From Candidatus Bathyarchaeota archaeon (GTDB lineage Archaea > Thermoproteota > Bathyarchaeia > 40CM-2-53-6 > RBG-13-38-9): 34,912 nucleotides of DNA. The stretch covers positions 1-34,912 of the forward strand of contig JAOZGX010000104.1 in assembly GCA_026015185.1 (NCBI GenBank), in the 5' to 3' direction. Positions 33,298 to 34,912 of this stretch are shown one piece after another. The notes under the pieces are model-generated. The model ran no database searches. It was not told where the DNA came from and saw only the letters and a list, made by a program, of their open reading frames with translations. The position numbers were made by a program, and so were the translations under genes. The first letter of the stretch is position 1; each line of letters begins with the position of its first letter.

Positions 33298-33999
33298 TTG
33301 CTCGATCAACAGAAGATGCTTATATGCATCTTAATTCAAGGTTGGTATGGGCAGAGAATCGTAGAAAATTTAAGAGAAAAAAGCCCTAAAAATTGGGAAT
33401 TTTATATTCATAAATTCCCAAATAAACTCCCCATAATTATAGATAAGTTAGATAAATTCATGCCCAAACAGTTCCCGAAATGCGATCTTTTAATTTCCTT
33501 AGGGGAAGACCCAGCTATTATTTCACTTTTACCTGATTTAGTAAAGAAATCTGGAGCTAAAGCGATTGTTGCTCCTGTTGATAACTCAGATTGGAATCCA
33601 CCCGGATTGAGGAAACAGGTTTCGAATGAATTGAAAAAGCTTGGAGTTGCCTTTTCATTTCCAAAACCGTTTTGTTCTATGAATTCAAATTCAAAAAATG
33701 AAATTATTGACGGTTTTGCTGAAAGGTTTGGAGCTCCTAACTTAAAAATTACTTCAGAAAAAGGCATTATTAAAGAAATCAAAGTATTACGAGGTGCACC
33801 ATGTGGTGCAACACATTTTGTTACTGAAAAGCTTAAAGGTTCAAGTGATAACGAAGCCAAGAGTAAGGCAAGCCTTCTTGTTCAAACTTATCCTTGCCTT
33901 GCATCGAGAACCAAAGATCAAGAGTGCGGTGAACATTTAATTCATGTAGCAGCATACATAATTAAAGGAGCTGTTCATAAGGCCTTGACTAATTCGTAA
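33298..33999 (+). CDS. DUF166 family protein (first copy)
   Basis: A 233-residue protein of the archaeal DUF166 family, found in methanogens and relatives; function is not established. The N-terminal half is Rossmann-like (MLICILIQGWYGQRIVENL, then CDLLISLGEDPAIISLLPDLV and AKAIVAPVD). The C-terminal half has Cys126, Cys169 (RGAPCGATH), Cys200 (YPCLAS) and Cys210 (QECGEH), which could hold an Fe-S cluster or metal. Starts are TTG 33298, with GGTGAT 9 bases upstream, or ATG 33316. It lies between cooC and the corrinoid-protein gene on the same strand, so an accessory role in CODH/ACS or corrinoid maturation is likely by context only. A paralogue starts at 34680. Confidence 0.75.
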   Translation: MLDQQKMLICILIQGWYGQRIVENLREKSPKNWEFYIHKFPNKLPIIIDKLDKFMPKQFPKCDLLISLGEDPAIISLLPDLVKKSGAKAIVAPVDNSDWNPPGLRKQVSNELKKLGVAFSFPKPFCSMNSNSKNEIIDGFAERFGAPNLKITSEKGIIKEIKVLRGAPCGATHFVTEKLKGSSDNEAKSKASLLVQTYPCLASRTKDQECGEHLIHVAAYIIKGAVHKALTNS

Positions 34000-34027
34000 A
34001 TACTAAGACTATGAAGTGAATGAAAAT

Positions 34028-34675
34028 ATGTCTAGTAAGAGACAGATCAAAGAAATTCTAGAGGCTTTACTTGATTTTAAGGGAAAGAAGATTGAAAATT
34101 ATTGTTCACAAAAAATAAACGACGGTTTACAACCCAACGATATTTTCAAGGAGCTTTCTTTAGGTTTGGATGAGATAGGAAGAGGCTTTGAAGATGAAGA
34201 ATTTCAAAGATATTTCACATCTGACTTGATAGTTTCTGGTAGAAATATGAAGAAAGCAATAGAGATGCTCAAATCCTATTTTAAAAAGACGGAAAAACCA
34301 ATAGGTAAAGCTGTAATTGGAACTGTAAAAGGAGATATTCATGACATTGGTAAAATCATATTTGCAATAATGCTTGAATCGAATGGTTTTGAGGTAACTG
34401 ACCTTGGTGTTGATGTTGATAAGGCCACTTTTGTAGAGGTATTAAGAAAGAATAAACCAAAAATCCTCGGTCTATCTGCTCTCTTGTCATCGACAGTTCC
34501 TTATATGAAGGAAGTTGTTGAGGAATTGAAGAATCAGAATCTGCGAGAGCAAATTAAGATCATCATTGGTGGTGGTGCGGTAACTGAGGAATTCGCTAAA
34601 GAAATCGACGCTGATGCTTATGGTAAAGATAGTATCGACGGATTGAAGAAATGTCTATCCTTTGTTGGAGCATGA
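34028..34675 (+). CDS. Methyltransferase-type corrinoid protein (MtaC/MtbC/MttC-like)
   Basis: A 215-residue cobalamin-binding protein of the type that shuttles methyl groups between two methyltransferases. Residues 1-90 form the helical cap domain (B12-binding-2; EILEALLDFKGKKIENYCSQ, GLDEIGRGFEDEEF). Residues 92-215 form the Rossmann-like B12 domain with D-x-H-x-x-G at 103-108 (GTVKGDIHDIGK), where His105 ligates cobalt, then a LGVDVDKATFVEVL helix, LSALLSSTVPYMKEVV and IIGGGAVTEEFAKEIDADAYGKD. The frame is open from GTG 34016, but ATG 34028 has GTGA 8 bases upstream. No MtxB-type methyltransferase is in the window, so the methyl source (methanol, methylamine, methoxy-aromatic or other) is unknown. 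It lies between two DUF166 genes. Confidence 0.9.
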   Translation: MSSKRQIKEILEALLDFKGKKIENYCSQKINDGLQPNDIFKELSLGLDEIGRGFEDEEFQRYFTSDLIVSGRNMKKAIEMLKSYFKKTEKPIGKAVIGTVKGDIHDIGKIIFAIMLESNGFEVTDLGVDVDKATFVEVLRKNKPKILGLSALLSSTVPYMKEVVEELKNQNLREQIKIIIGGGAVTEEFAKEIDADAYGKDSIDGLKKCLSFVGA

Positions 34676-34679
34676 ACAA

Positions 34680-34912
34680 TTGAGGATCTATGTAATTTAT
34701 TGTGGTCCTTTTGGGGAACAGATGATCAACAATATCGCATCGACAGGTTTTGCCGATAAGATCGTTAATGCATATGAGCTCAAACCTGAAACTATAAAAG
34801 AAGAACATGCTTCTGAATCCAATATCTGGTCAAAATTATGGGAAGAACCTGAAAAATACTTGCCGAAGGATTTACCAATAATTGAATGTGATCTTTTACT
34901 GGTGTTGGGAAT
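34680..34912 (+). CDS. DUF166 family protein (second copy), truncated by window end
   Basis: A frame open from TTG 34680 to the window edge (77 codons seen). GGAG at 34667-34670 is correctly placed as ribosome-binding site. The sequence RIYVIYCGPFGEQMINNIAS aligns with MLICILIQGWYGQRIVENLR of the first DUF166 protein, and LPIIECDLLLVLG with FPKCDLLISLG, so it is a paralogue of the gene at 33298. It starts 4 bases after the corrinoid-protein stop, suggesting co-translation. The cysteine-rich C-terminal half lies outside the window. Confidence 0.68.
   Translation, partial: MRIYVIYCGPFGEQMINNIASTGFADKIVNAYELKPETIKEEHASESNIWSKLWEEPEKYLPKDLPIIECDLLLVLG

Overview
The window reads as an ordinary chromosomal stretch of an AT-rich archaeon. 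Archaeal marks are the tetrahydromethanopterin (H4MPT) C1 enzymes, the five-subunit archaeal CODH/ACS, an archaeal-type ArgRS, TATA-box promoters and frequent GTG/TTG starts. The gene content fits an anaerobe using the archaeal Wood-Ljungdahl pathway. My best guess is a Bathyarchaeia (MCG)-like lineage, but this rests on gene content only. No mcr, mtr or mer gene is in the window, so methanogenesis is neither shown nor excluded. I saw no tRNA, rRNA, CRISPR array, insertion sequence or phage gene.

Region 1 (1-9.5 kb) is mostly envelope and membrane genes. It holds a metallophosphoesterase with two membrane segments, a stand-alone pyruvate-kinase C-terminal-domain protein, a secreted-domain/CPA2 antiporter fusion, a small AbrB-like protein (4340-4516) missed by length cut-offs, a small membrane protein, a degenerate ZIP-like protein, a SpoIIM-like protein, another small membrane protein, an APC amino-acid permease and a membrane-anchored protein with a possible caspase-like His/Cys dyad. 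Region 2 (9.5-11.8 kb) has argS and a stand-alone Lrp/AsnC effector domain.

Region 3 (11.9-19.0 kb) encodes most of the methyl branch from CO2 to methylene-H4MPT. A tight minus-strand operon reads mtd-fwdD-fwdB-fwdA-fwdC-mch, and ftr is divergent from it. Region 4 (19.2-24.5 kb) holds an unrecognised protein with a C-terminal cysteine motif, a HEAT-repeat gene broken by an in-frame TAA, a predicted nucleotidyltransferase, and three genes that look like C1-cofactor biosynthesis: a CitG-like protein, a CofE-like ligase and an MptN-like ATP-grasp ligase.

Region 5 (24.6-34.9 kb) is the carbonyl branch: cooC, cdhA-cdhB-cdhC-cdhD-cdhE, a second cooC, then DUF166, a corrinoid protein and a second DUF166 gene cut by the window edge. 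Fwd, Ftr, Mch and Mtd would reduce CO2 to methylene-H4MPT. After reduction to methyl by an enzyme not seen here, CdhDE would pass the methyl group to CdhC, where it joins CO from CdhAB to make acetyl-CoA. The flanking corrinoid/DUF166 genes suggest a further methyl entry or a corrinoid/metal maturation function. Three perfect palindromes overlap or lie beside promoters in regions 4 and 5 and are candidate operators.
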